This document shows positions 1 to 10,459 of a DNA stretch of 64,000 nt, piece after piece. The DNA lies in the NCBI GenBank assembly GCA_020631735.1, contig CM036201.1, forward strand, positions 74,104,353-74,168,352, written 5' to 3'. The notes below the pieces were generated by a model, which saw only the letters and a program-made list of their open reading frames with translations, had not been told where the DNA came from and made no database searches. Each line of letters starts with the position of its first letter. Within the stretch, counting starts at the first letter, position 1. Origin of the DNA: Saccharum officinarum (lineage: Eukaryota; Streptophyta; Magnoliopsida; Poales; Poaceae). A program made the translations under genes and the position numbers.

Positions 1-412
1 TACAATTGCAGTGCCCAATAGCTGTAATTTACATTGTTGGTGATTGCAATTATGTAACTGAATGTATTATTTGTTTGATTTTCATCAACAGCAGATATTA
101 ATAGTAACAGAGCACTTCAAAATTCAGTAGTATATTGTGGATGCATCTTATTTCTATAGTACTGCACCAAAACTACTGGAAAGTAGCTTGAGCATATTTT
201 CCAAGCTCTACTGTTTTGTGAACTCAAATTTGAGTATTCTGTATGTGAGAAAATTATATATCACATAGAAACCAGCCATCACCTGAAATGTTCCGGCTGC
301 TGTCAGGACTCCACTTCTGGTTTGTGACTTTAACTACACTGAAGACCGATGTTATTGTAAAAATCAATCATGTTATGGTTTGGGAAAGAAGAATATTGTT
401 GATGATACTAAC

Positions 413-650
413 AGTTTGCCTGTGTAGTATAGGTTGCCAAGTATAGGAGGAACCGGCCCCACCAGTTCATTCTCGCTAAGGTCTCTGAGAAACAATTTCG
501 GACAAAAGATTTCATTATGGGCTAGTAAAGATAAAGAGATCAATAAGCATGGATTCAAGTGTCTCTTTTTGTACTCACCGGACAGCAAGAGCCTACATGA
601 TGCCAATCACTTCTGGAATTTTGCCAATCAGTTTATTTTCTTGAAGTGAC
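413..650 (-). pseudogene. ERECTA-family LRR receptor kinase fragment (two 72-bp exons)
   Basis: Two minus-strand exons of exactly 72 bp can be read, 579-650 and 413-484. Each is preceded by AG and followed by GT, and they join in phase. They encode one and a bit leucine-rich repeats, with KIPEVIGIM in the first and LSENELVGPVPPILGN in the second. This matches the ERECTA/ERL family of receptor kinases, whose ectodomain is built from serial 72-bp LRR exons and which control stomatal patterning and growth. The first exon has an in-frame TAG where the family has a glutamine (after GIM, before ALAV). I found no adjoining LRR exons on either side, and no kinase exons, so this is a dead fragment rather than the edge of a working gene. 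The family call rests on recalled consensus, not alignment. Confidence 0.75.
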
Positions 651-1615
651 CTATAAAACAACAATGCAAGGATCAAACAGAAGGACTACATGGTACATAT
701 ATATGAGGACATAAGTCTGCTGAAGTATAGAAAATTTGAATTGTATGCACATTTATCTAATTCTATTGATATTATGATGCAGGAGAAGTTGATAACAACA
801 ATGGCAGTGTACAGGTAACAAAGAAAACTAAAAAGAGAAACGTCAACAATTGAGAAAACAAGGAAAACATATGGAAGTGCAAATTACCAATCAAAAGCAT
901 GCAGTCCAGTTTAATTTATGTAATTGTCTTGGAAGAAACATGTGACAATTCTCATCTTGTATTCCGGTCCAACTCTGCAACAGTTCAGTTCAGTTATTAA
1001 AAAACCTGAGCATTAGAGCAATATTATTCATCATCAAACAATCTAAATGATAGTACAATTGGACTATGAAAGTAAAGAGTTTTCCTAGCACAAGCTTTCT
1101 GAACATATGTTTTTCCTGCTTAATCAAATGTGAAAAGGAAAACAAAATAGTGGGAAAGTTATATCTAAAGACTGGATATTGCACATATTAAACACCATAA
1201 TTGCAGAAATTTAGGTGTACAATTTACTACTTATAAATGTGCAATCAAGAAATGGATATTAAACACAGCTTTCTTGTACAGTATATGCAACACACAGTTA
1301 AAAGATGTGAGCTCCTACTATTCTACTACAACAGCCAAGAAGAGGAGCCAAGAAGAGTATACTACAGACTACAACTATTCAAAATTCAGCTGGTGTACAA
1401 ACCTCAGCAATGGCTGCTAAAACGGTCTCTCCATGCTTCTTCAAAACCATGGTGTACAACCCTTCGTAGATTACCCATTTAAATTCAGACCTGTTCATTC
1501 AAGCAAGAAACATCTTCTATATAAGCGACAGAATCAAGACCTAATATACAACTGAATGACATCTCAGGGTCAGTACAAAAATGTGCACGTCTCACTCTGA
1601 CTCAAAAAGACTTAC
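651..1615. other. AT-rich stretch, nothing recognised
   Basis: No convincing coding exon, RNA gene or transposon terminus was found. Short open frames here have no recognisable composition or splice context. Confidence 0.5.
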
Positions 1616-1833
1616 CCAAGGCTATACACAGCTTGGTGGAGCATGTCAATCCTTGTCCACCCATCCTTCACTGGGTTGAAGCACTCATTGAGCACGCCGA
1701 GCACCACCGCAAGCTTCATGTTGCATTCCTTGAGAGCTGGCCGATTCCTCTTTCTGAATCCTTTAGAGCGCCCATGAGAAACTATCCCCGGTAGGTTCAT
1801 TACGCCTGTCACTTCTGATAGCTGAGCAGAGAG
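1616..1833 (-). pseudogene. Orphan 218-bp exon, possibly from an IDM1-like PHD/acyltransferase gene
   Basis: A single minus-strand exon with good borders: a pyrimidine-rich acceptor ending in CAG just before 1833 and a GTAAG donor just after 1616. It reads about 72 residues without a stop, including GFRKRNRPALKECNMKLA, VLGVLNECFNPV and DMLHQAVYSLG. The pattern (x-ECF-x-P-x-D-x(3,4)-I-x-M-x-H-x-V-Y) resembles the segment before the acetyltransferase fold in plant PHD-finger acyl-CoA N-acyltransferases of the IDM1 type, nuclear chromatin proteins. That family call is from memory and tentative. No neighbouring exon of the same gene was identified nearby, and the next fragment downstream on this strand is ERECTA-like, so the exon is either an isolated fragment or part of a gene with long introns that I cannot follow. 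Confidence 0.4.
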
Positions 1834-2935
1834 CTGAAACATGCATCCAAACAAAAAAAAAGGCACCGTGTTCAGTTTATATAACACAAGAAGGAGAAAC
1901 TCTAGATTACAGATCAAATAACAGTTAAACTCCACACACCAACAGAGATTCAGTTAAAAACATAACAACAAAGAAGGAGAAACTCTGAATTTCATGGGTA
2001 CTGGATGCTGATTTCTTCATGCATAATAGGTTTGGTTTATCTATGGATTGCTCTTGGTTTAAATTTAAAATTGCATTTGTTCTATGCCTCAGGATCTCAA
2101 ACTGAAACTCTGAACATGTTAAGGTCTCTCCGGCCCTGAACATACCAATTTCTGTTTACTGTGATTACTATCCTCATCCAATACATTTATTGTTAAGAGG
2201 TACTTGCTCCAATTCTTTTTCCATCTGTTTTGCTGGAAGATCAGAAACACAGTATTTTTTCTGCATAAGTTCCTGTACCATATGAATGCTATGGTAGCTC
2301 AGTAGCAGCAAGGTCCTCTTTCCTATAAAAAAAGGTGCTCTTCCATGGACTTTCGTTTAAAGACACTACAGAGTTTTGTTGAGATAGATGTATTTCTATG
2401 CATGTTTTGCAAATGGTTTAACCATTTATTTTATTTTCTTTCTTTTGGTTTATGAACAATTTGCGTGAAAGACAGAGAACATTTTTTGAGGATAATACAT
2501 AAAGCTACAGTATGTTAGGAGTCTCAGCTCATAAAAACCAAAAAGCTTTCCTATTTGTCTCATCTACCTAGATGTACCTTCTTATCAGATAAATGTCCTA
2601 TCAGAAAATGCTCCGATAGTAGTAATCATGTTATATTCCTATAATAAGATAACACCTTGCTATATGCAGGTTGTCAATTTCAGCTAGAAGTGTTTGGTTA
2701 AACTTGGTAGGGACAGATTGTAGGGTTTAGTTACATGAACTTGTAGGAATAAGCCAATGAGCTCAGCTGGGAAGTTATAAAATATCAGTATTTGAAGATG
2801 GGATACTTATTTCAGGATGTATGATCTTTGTTTTATTGGTAAAGAATGTGTGATCCTTGGTCCTATCCATTGTCATTATGCACTTCCGATTTTGCATATA
2901 CAGTCCATGTTGTTTGGCGTCACTTTAATAATCCA
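1834..2935. other. Single-copy flank up to the duplication boundary, nothing recognised
   Basis: AT-rich sequence with no gene or element I can support. It ends where similarity to copy B begins (2936). The equivalent left flank of copy B is not in the window because a retrotransposon and a gap sit there. Confidence 0.5.
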
Positions 2936-3139
2936 GACCCATGTTGAATATATTTAACTATAGTTAGGAGTTAATATAAATCTGAAGTCAGGGTTCTGCT
3001 TCCGTTAATCACTATTTTGTAACAAATATACATTATCTATAGTTTGCTATCTATTCTTTCTAAAATTGTAAATAAAATCCAAGGGACAATAAAATCATAT
3101 TCTGTATGCATATATATTTTTCCTCAGCTGTCACCGCCT

Positions 3140-3219
3140 AAAAACAGAGAACACAAAGCACAGAGTTGCTGCCGCCGCCTGAAAACAGAGAAAACAAAGC
3201 ACAGACGAGTTGCTGCCGC
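3140..3219 (+). repeat. 41-bp tandem duplication present only in copy A
   Basis: A unit beginning AAAACAGAGA and ending in a GCTGCCGC-type stretch occurs twice in A and once at the matching place in B (about 37108-37145). The offset between copies changes by 41 here. Confidence 0.8.
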
Positions 3220-4658
3220 TCGCTTAGCTTCAGATGAACTCGTGATACTACTTGTTCAAAGAGCAAGAAACCGATTTCAGAGATAGCAACGAGGATGCCC
3301 ATTCCTGGATTCTCCTCGTTGCCCAAACACAAAGAAACACAGCTGCCAGGAGCAGTAATCCGGAGCATAATGGCTGGCTGGTCCTGCCGTTGCCCGACCA
3401 TCATAGCAAAACCAGCAAGCAGAAGCAGTTTGCAGCTGCTGCATCTCATTGAGTTGGAGTTGGAGAGGAGGAGAAGAGTTCAAGCCAATCAATAATTGGT
3501 CGATGCAGCTACCATGCCACACTCTGCATCTACCTGTGGCCTTCTGCTACTAGTACTGGCCGATGGTGTATCCATGGATCCATTGACACTTCTACCTCTA
3601 GCTCGGCCTAGCCCTGATCTGAACTGCATCAGTTTTACTCCTCCAGAAGCGTAACGGAAATCAGTGGGGACTACAGAAGAAAGGATGGGAGCAATTGGAG
3701 CAAACGAGCAGGATGTGGATCAGTGGATGTGCAACAGGGTTCAGTTGGGCTAGCTTCTGTTCGATACAAACGGACAAGGAGATGAGGTGTCACGCGCTCA
3801 GAATAGAATCTTTCTAGGTGGTTCTTCCCCGTTCTACCTCCTCCCTCTCCGTTTGAAACAATTATACCAACAACCTCATCATGCAAAACTAGATCTACAG
3901 ATCGACATTTAACTAAAAAACATATGAGCTCACCCCTAAAAACAGGTCAGCAAGCACCATTGCTCAACTTAGCTACGAATCCACTTCTTACAAGCAATCC
4001 AAACCGAAACCACTAACAAAAATCAAAGAGGACCAAATCGAATCAGCAGCGACAAGGGATTTTCAAGCAACAAACCTCAACGGAGCGTGCGGCGAACACA
4101 GGTAGGTGCCGATCTCAAGCTATGGCGGAGACGAGCGAGCCGTGGGCGGCATCTTGCGGGCAGCATCTTCAGGCGGGGCGCGGGCACGGAGACGAGGTGC
4201 GGGCACGACATTTGAAGCTGGGGTGCTTGTCGTGGAGCGACGGAATCCGAGGCCGGCCGGGGGCTACGCGCGGCGCGTGCTCGTCTGAGTGACCGAGCTG
4301 GCGGCGACGGCTTCCGAGTGAGAAGATGGGGAGGGGAGAGAGGGAGATGCCAGCGCGGGCGGTAGTGGGCGCTCACGGCGCTGCCGTGGAGTGGGATGGG
4401 GGACGTCCGCGGCGAGCTCGATCGGTGTTAGCGGGTGCAGTCGAGCTCGATCGGACCGAATAAGAACCAAACACAGCCACAGACCCAATACAAAAGCATA
4501 CGAGCGCACGGATCACAAGCTCCATCGGAGGCGTCGCCTGAAGACAAGCCCAGAATTCAGGCGACTGAGGAATAGCAAATATGTAAAAATTATCAACTTT
4601 TATGTATCAACATAGTATGTCACTACAATCTACATCCCTCATTGGGTCTCACAGGAGT
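3220..4658. other. Possible 5' exon of a minus-strand gene; otherwise unrecognised
   Basis: About 4080-4470 is strongly GC-rich and, on the minus strand, ends in a GAG/GTTTGT donor-like junction near 4077. That is the look of a plant 5' leader exon followed by a long intron. No reading frame in it is recognisable. The same block recurs in copy B at about 38004-38400 with several substitutions. The rest of the interval holds nothing I can name. Confidence 0.3.
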
Positions 4659-4666
4659 GCCGTGTG

Positions 4667-5789
4667 TAGTCACTCTGGGCACAAAATACCGAGAACCGAG
4701 AACCGAACCGAAATTACCGAGAACCGAACCGAAAAATACCGAAACCGAAAATTTCGGTTCCTGTTCGGTTCTTGTTTCTCAGGAACCGAAATTACCGAGG
4801 TAAATTCGGTTCTATACCTCGGTAAACCGAAGTACCGAACCTATACCGAACAAACTGCAACTCAGTAACTCACGTTCACGACGAAAACGAAGTTGTCAAC
4901 TTGGGCCCAGTGCTCGTAGGAGCCCAGCAGCAGCCCATCTAAGCCATCTTATCCCACTTCAGCCTCATAGCCTCACCACACGAAACCCTAGCTAGCAGGC
5001 TCAGTAGTCACGAGTCACGACACGATGCAGCGCCTTCGGCTTCGCCCTTCGCCCAGGCGCGCCGCCGCGCTGCCCGCACAGCAGCCTTCCGCCCTTCCCC
5101 GCGCCGCTTCGCGCAGCCTTCCCCGTGCCCAGGCTTCGACCGTGCAGCCGCGCAGCCTTCCCCGTGCCGCACCTTCCATCGCCGTCGGCCGTCGCCCACC
5201 ATGCCGCACGTCATCAATGACACGGTCCCTACTCGGTGGCTCACCGGACGGCGGCTTGGCCTCGCCCTCCGACCTCGTGCTCACCCCGGTCCGGCGGCCC
5301 TCACGCGGCCGCGTCGTCCCCCACGCGACCTCACCGTCGTCGTCCCGACAAGAGCAAGACGGACGCCGCACAGCCTGCTGTAGCATGTTCGGTAATTTCG
5401 GTAAATACCGGAACCGAACCGAATTTACCGATACTAAATTTGCTCGGTACCGAGTTTTCTCAGGAACCGATCGGTACCATATTTCTAAGGAACCGAATTT
5501 GCTTAGGAACCGAAGAACCGAACCGATCGGTTCGGTAATACCGAACGCCCAGGGTGAGTGTGTAGGGATGAAAACGGAACAGAAATATTCCGAATTGACC
5601 GTTTTCGTTTTCTATATTATGAACCGTTTTTTAACATAAAAAATTATCAGTTTCAATTGGTTTCACAATAATTTTCTATCATTTTTTGTACTCTTTAATT
5701 GCTAAATGTAGAAATATCCCAAACCGACCGTTTTCGTTTTTCTATATCGTAAGTCCGTTTTCGACCGTTTCCGACCGTTTTCATCCTTA
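4667..5789. mobile_element. Ac/Ds-type hAT element (non-autonomous), split by another insertion; copy A only
   Basis: Without the inner insertion the element is about 227 bp (5563-5789). It starts TAGGGATGAAAACGG and ends with the inverse CCGTTTTCATCCTTA (one terminal mismatch). It is flanked by a perfect 8-bp target duplication GCCGTGTG at 4659-4666 and 5790-5797. The ends match the Ac/Ds terminal sequence, and about seven AAACGG/CCGTTT hexamers lie inside; AAACGG is the known Ac transposase binding motif. It has no coding capacity. Copy B carries a clean single GCCGTGTG at the same place. Confidence 0.92.
4670..5557. mobile_element. 888-bp hAT-like element nested in the Ds-like element
   Basis: Ends TCACTCTGGGC and GCCCAGGGTGA form an 11-bp inverted repeat with one mismatch. 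A perfect 8-bp duplication GTGTGTAG lies at 4662-4669 and 5558-5565, inside the Ds-like terminus, so this element arrived second. Both subterminal regions are packed with degenerate CCGAACCGAAA / CGGTTCGGT repeats. The middle (about 4980-5385) is GC-rich, unlike the ends, and has open frames of Ala/Arg/Pro-rich composition with no recognisable domain. It may be a captured host segment. No transposase is encoded. Confidence 0.88.
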
Positions 5790-5951
5790 GCCGTGTGTGC
5801 CGTGCTGGGCACCAATAGATGTATGTGGAGGAAAAATGCAAATGGAATGGATTGGTGGTTTGCCTTTTTTTTCTCTGCATATGTTGTGCACACCATCATT
5901 CGTTATTATAGTTCTATCATCATGCTGTTCTTTTAGATAATGGAGAAGTAC

Positions 5952-6134
5952 ATATGGAACTTGCCCACCAGGGTTCAAGTCCTTGACTTGGCATGTGTGC
6001 TCTTATTTTTCTGGAGTTATTCCAAAATTTAACGGCGCTATGCTTTCAGTGGTAGGCAACATCCCCGTTGACAGCGAGGTGCCTGTGGTGACTTTGTGAA
6101 TCTCAAGATTTGTCCGCTGTAATTCTCAAAAAAA
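5952..6134 (+). mobile_element. SINE-like retroposon with poly-A tail
   Basis: A perfect 13-bp direct repeat AATGGAGAAGTAC flanks the element (5939-5951 and 6135-6147). A Pol III B-box-like GGTTCAAGTCC sits at 5972-5982, and the element ends in an A run of about nine. A clear A box is not visible, so it may be 5' truncated. The same insertion is in copy B, so it predates the duplication. Confidence 0.75.
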
Positions 6135-6764
6135 AATGGAGAAGTACTCGTTTCAGTCCTCTTCATTCATAAAAGAGGCATAAGTTGTCCACAAATAATA
6201 CAAACACACTCAAGGTTTAATTGCTATTTAAAGCAAGCTAATATGGTAGATACCATATTGCCTACAGCACTACTGACGAGCAAGAGATATTTTTTTATCC
6301 ATGCAACTATTTCATAAATAGGTACAAACTACAGCCACTCATAACTATTTATGTTCATTTGGACCTCATAAATGGAGGTGACACATGAGGGAAATTGAAT
6401 GTTAAAAGGGGGCCACAAAATGAAAGATATAATACCATGTCCACACCAGAGAATTGTAACATAATGCAAGTTTGAAACTAAGTGATTGGTGACATTAGCA
6501 TGCTACTGATTACAACTTTGGGCCACTATCTGGCTGACACCAGCAGGTACATTTTTATCAATGCATTCCTTTGTTCCTGGATCTTTCTACCAAATATTTG
6601 TGTAAGTATTGTTCTCTCTTTTTTTTCTAACATGCAAGAGAGCTGGTATCATTATATTAAGAAGTAGGGGAAAAAGGGAAAGAGTCCCTACAAACACCCA
6701 TGCCATATATACACACCCTCACAAAAATGATTACAATCCACGCCATTAGAATATATAGAAGATG

Positions 6765-7128
6765 GCCTTGATTATCAATAACTCTAATGTTCAGAATTTG
6801 GCACAGTACTGTTTTCTTCCTAAAGTCAAGGAGTAAACCTGGCAGCTTTATAAACTAGCCTGTCAACTAACACTTTTTGTCTTTTGAACAGGGTCATCAG
6901 TCAACTTTCTTTGATTACCATACATATTAGGTTCTAGTGTAATTGTGACCTTGATTAACAAGAACTCTAATGTTCAGAATTTGCACAGTACTGTTTTCTT
7001 CCTAAAGTCAGGTAAAACTGGCAGCTTTATAAACTAGCCTATCAACTAACACATTTTTTTTCTTTTGAACAGGGTCATCAGTCAACTTCCTTGGATTAGC
7101 ATACATATTAGGTTCTAGTGTAATTGTG
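6765..7128 (+). repeat. Tandem duplication of a ~180-bp unit
   Basis: Two adjacent units (about 6765-6947 and 6948-7128) each run from CCTTGATTA through a stretch ending GTTCTAGTGTAATTGTG. They differ by scattered substitutions and small indels, so the duplication is old. Both units are present in copy B (39560-39923). Confidence 0.9.
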
Positions 7129-8647
7129 CAAATGAAAATGAGGATAAGTCTAAAACTGAATAATATCAAAACCATAAGCTCCCAGATAAATGTTCTCACT
7201 TTCAGTTAATCTTGCAGATTATGAATTCCACAAGAAGAATTCAATTTGTTCACATATACATCCTTGTAAGAGATGTAAGAATTTTTTATCGGTGACCATT
7301 TTCAAATGCATGGGATCATTTTGAAGAAACGTTTACTCTTTTAAAATGTGGTTGTCAGTTGTCACGCAACTTGCAGACCTTTGAGACATGGTGGAGTGAA
7401 ATCTTTTTAAGGTTACAGTTTCCTGGTGGTCAAAGAGAAGTAGAGAACGATTTGGAGACTGGAACGCAACTATTAGTCGAAAATCTTTTTTTCCCATGAA
7501 CATTAGTTTTACCGTATTAGTGGTTCATGCTAATAATACATATGTTTTATGGTCTCATACTAGCCATGTTAGATATGAAAGACGAAACAACAGAGGCAGA
7601 AATCCATGGACCATGGGTATGATGGACAATGGTAAGATTTGGTGTTGTGAACAAGCGTTCCGGTATTCTTAGATGTAAGCCAACCATACTTCATTCTGAA
7701 TCATTTTTCTTTGAGAAAAACATGTTGATACTTCATTCTGATAGCATTGCCTTTTCAATTCACATCAGGACAGAGGATCAGGGGGCAGGGGAAGATCATT
7801 TCTTGAACCAGATATCTTGATGGCTCAGGCACCGGTTAGTTTTGCTATCAATCTTTGCTCTGCAGTTTTGTTCTCTATTTTAGTAGAAATGGAGCCAACC
7901 TTTTCACTTTGGAAGTTGAATGTAAAAAAAAACCCTGGGTAAATAAAATCCATATGGCATCAATTTTTTTTAGCACCCGGGCCAATGCATGCCCATATGT
8001 ACAAGATAACAAGCATCTTACCAAACAAATGGTGTATAATTTCAGTTATATGAAAGCAGTAATAGACGTATAGAATGGCCAATGGAGCATTGACTTGAAC
8101 ACGCCACAAATTAAGTCACCACAGTTTGCAGTTACCAAACGGAAGTCTGCAATGGTGCACAGTCATGATGCAAAAGCCAACTACTTCCAGGTTCCAACAG
8201 GCTTGAAAAGACCAGACATTACTCATGCAGTTGAGAATACATATAGTTAAGACCAGACATTGTAGCAAAGTAAAACTGAACATCTCAAAAGCTTCAAGCA
8301 TAACCAAATTCAGGACAGGACAGGACCCAAGACAATACAGAAACTACTAAGTGAACATAATCTCCATAGCTTCACACCGGATCTGAACCATGGCTCCATA
8401 ACTTTGAACCTGATCCAAGCGACAACATCCACCTCGCCTCAATAGCCTTGGACAGCTGAACCTGATATGCGACAATGTCCTCCACCTTGCCTTACATGGA
8501 AGCAACTTAGTTCAATACTGAAAGGAGAAGATTTCAATGCCCCATCATGCTCCAAAATCTATAGAAACACTAGACCAAAATATCCGAACACCATATTCGG
8601 CTATCCTTGAACGCTTGAACTATGTCATGGAGCCTTCTCACACAATG
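7129..8647. other. AT-rich spacer and 3' flank of the MATH-BTB gene
   Basis: No gene is recognised. The part next to 8648 is the likely 3' untranslated region of the minus-strand MATH-BTB gene. Copy C begins inside this interval, at the equivalent of 8156. Confidence 0.5.
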
Positions 8648-9925
8648 TCATAACCCAATCCTCTGTCGTAGCTCATCAATAATTGAAGGGAACTCCTGAC
8701 CCAACTGCACAAAACCCTTGGTCAACACAGCCTTCTTGGAATTCTCCTCTGATGCAAAGAAGTCAATGCACTTGTTCTTCAACTCTAGGCAGTTGTACAT
8801 TTCAGCACAAGCTAAGATACCAGCAACCGTATCGACAGACACTCCTTCTGTTAGAAGAGTCAAGGGCCTATTGGGCTTTAGCCCGTTAGGGTTAATTAGT
8901 CACTTGCTTAGGGGTCAAGTAAGTCTTGCATGTAAGTCAAGAAATCCTCTCTATATAAGGAGAGCAGATGTATCAATCTAATCAAGAGATTAGAAGGGAA
9001 CTGTAGCTCCGCCGCCGCTCCCCTCGACTCGATCCTCTCAGCCCAACAGCGTCCATAACACCTTCCCACAATTTCTGCGCACACATAAGCTTAAGCCGGT
9101 CCAATGCGAACTGATCAGCCACAGCTAGCAGATGCTGCACCATCTCAGAAGGAGAGTCCCCAAGCTCGTCAACTCCTGGGAAGGCATCTGTGTAAACAAA
9201 CCGAACCATGGCTCTGAATGTTGTAGGGGCAATGTCGTGTAGGGTGATGGAGGACATTGAGGACTCAGCCATAGGACCAAGGAGCTCGGCTTTGAAAACC
9301 GGCGAACGGGCAGCAAGCACCGCTCGGTGTGCATGGAATGTCTCCGTTCCAATGACGAACGAGACATCTGTCCCGTCTGAGCTATCCAACAGTGAGCCAA
9401 AATGGTTTCCAATGTCTGAAGCCGGCACAGGAATAGATCTGTCACGAACAACCATGACGACACATATAAAGGTGAGATGTCCATCTGTCAGGTACTCTCT
9501 CTCCAGATCAGTCCGTAAAATTTTGTGCTCCCAGTCCCATTCGTGAAAGAGACGATGCTCGTGACTGTGGAACAGATGAAAACCACTTTGGAGGTGATCA
9601 ACGGAAGATGTTCCTGCAGCCACATGACGTGGCTGGCCATCCCTATGCAGTAAGAATGCCTCAAACATGGCATTGACGCCTCCAGATGATGCACTCACCA
9701 GCTCAAAGAGGATATAGAGACACTGGTACTTAGCCTGGTCAGACTCATCTTCCCCACACGGATAGAAGTTAACCCGCCACATATGGCCACCAGCGGAGAA
9801 GACGTGGGAGCTGACGGGCATGCCAATGTCGGCGTGCTTGATTTGCTCATAGTCTACTCTGCATTCGTGGACAGCAGAAACAATGGTCTGCCCCTCCAGC
9901 CCAGCCAACCGGCGTCGCTTGCTCA
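8648..9925 (-). pseudogene. MATH-BTB protein gene interrupted by a solo LTR (copy A)
   Basis: The minus-strand exon starts at a TTTATGCAG acceptor next to 9925. The N-terminal part is MATH-like (HVFSAGGHMWRVNFYPCG). A BTB/POZ domain follows (GTDVSFVIGTETFHAHRAVLAARSPVF split over two motifs, then ITLHDIAPTTFRAMVRFVYTD). The C-terminal BACK-like tail continues beyond the LTR at 8648-8848 (VDTVAGILACAEMYNC to RQRIGL, stop at 8648-8650). MATH-BTB proteins are substrate adaptors of Cullin3 ubiquitin ligases and are greatly expanded in grasses. The LTR at 8849-9060 lies between the residues KLWEG and VSVDTV, so the frame runs into LTR sequence and stops. The 5' exon and start codon are not certain. 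A shortened MATH+BTB protein could still be made, but pseudogene is the safer call. Confidence 0.85.
8849..9060 (+). mobile_element. Solo LTR inside the MATH-BTB coding region, 212 bp (copy A)
   Basis: It starts TGTTAGAAG and ends CATAACA, giving TG...CA with a five-base inverted terminus. It is flanked by a perfect 5-bp target duplication CCTTC (8844-8848 and 9061-9065). A TATA-like CTCTATATAAGGAG near 8950 gives plus orientation, opposite to the gene. No internal retrotransposon sequence remains. Compared with copy B it lacks 116 bp in the middle-right part. Confidence 0.93.
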
Positions 9926-10459
9926 CTGCATAAACGGGAACTAAACTGAGTCTAAACCAAAAACAATGGCGCTCAAGTGTAGCAATCGAACACCACAAAA
10001 TCAGAAGCTTCTAATCCTTCCATTTGCAGAGTTGCAGTCACATATCAGAGTTACAGTAGCACCAAATCAGACTGAAAACGAAATCCGTAATCTGCAGGAA
10101 CTGAAGCACGCACGAGAGGGGTGCTCACTATCTGCTGCCGGAGGTGGCGGTGGCGATGGCTGGTGCCTGCACCTGCCTGCCTGCTGGTGGCAGCGACCGG
10201 AGAGATGACTCACCGCGGCAGCTCCTCCGTCTTCCGCACTCCTGACTTAGGTCCTCCGGCCGACCGTGAACGCGGCCCCGTCACCACCGTCGTCACCTAC
10301 CCGGCTCCCGCAACGAAGCTCCGCGGGACCTCGCCGCCCGTCGCCTCGCCCGCTGCTAGGGTTTGTCCCGCTTCTGCGGACGGCGGTTGCAGGCGCAAGA
10401 GCGGCCGAGTGGGAATGGGGAATGGCCGAGTGTCGAGCGTCCGTGTGCGGGCGTACGAA
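9926..10459 (-). other. Putative 5' leader and intron of the MATH-BTB gene
   Basis: On the minus strand a GC-rich block (about 10216-10450) ends in a good donor, GCGGTGAGTC near 10215, and the next acceptor is that of the MATH-BTB exon at 9926. This fits an untranslated or short coding 5' exon. No convincing start codon in frame with the MATH domain was found. A MULE sits immediately upstream (10460), so the original promoter may have been displaced. Confidence 0.4.

Noticed and set aside
5025..5639. 204-residue plus-strand open frame
   Set aside because: Runs from the GC-rich cargo through the repeats and out of the inner hAT element into the Ds-like element. Low-complexity Ala/Arg/Pro composition; an accident of the nested insertion.
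5952..6134. tRNA gene suggested by the B-box-like GGTTCAAGTCC
   Set aside because: No tRNA cloverleaf can be drawn around it. The A tail and 13-bp flanking duplication show a SINE instead.
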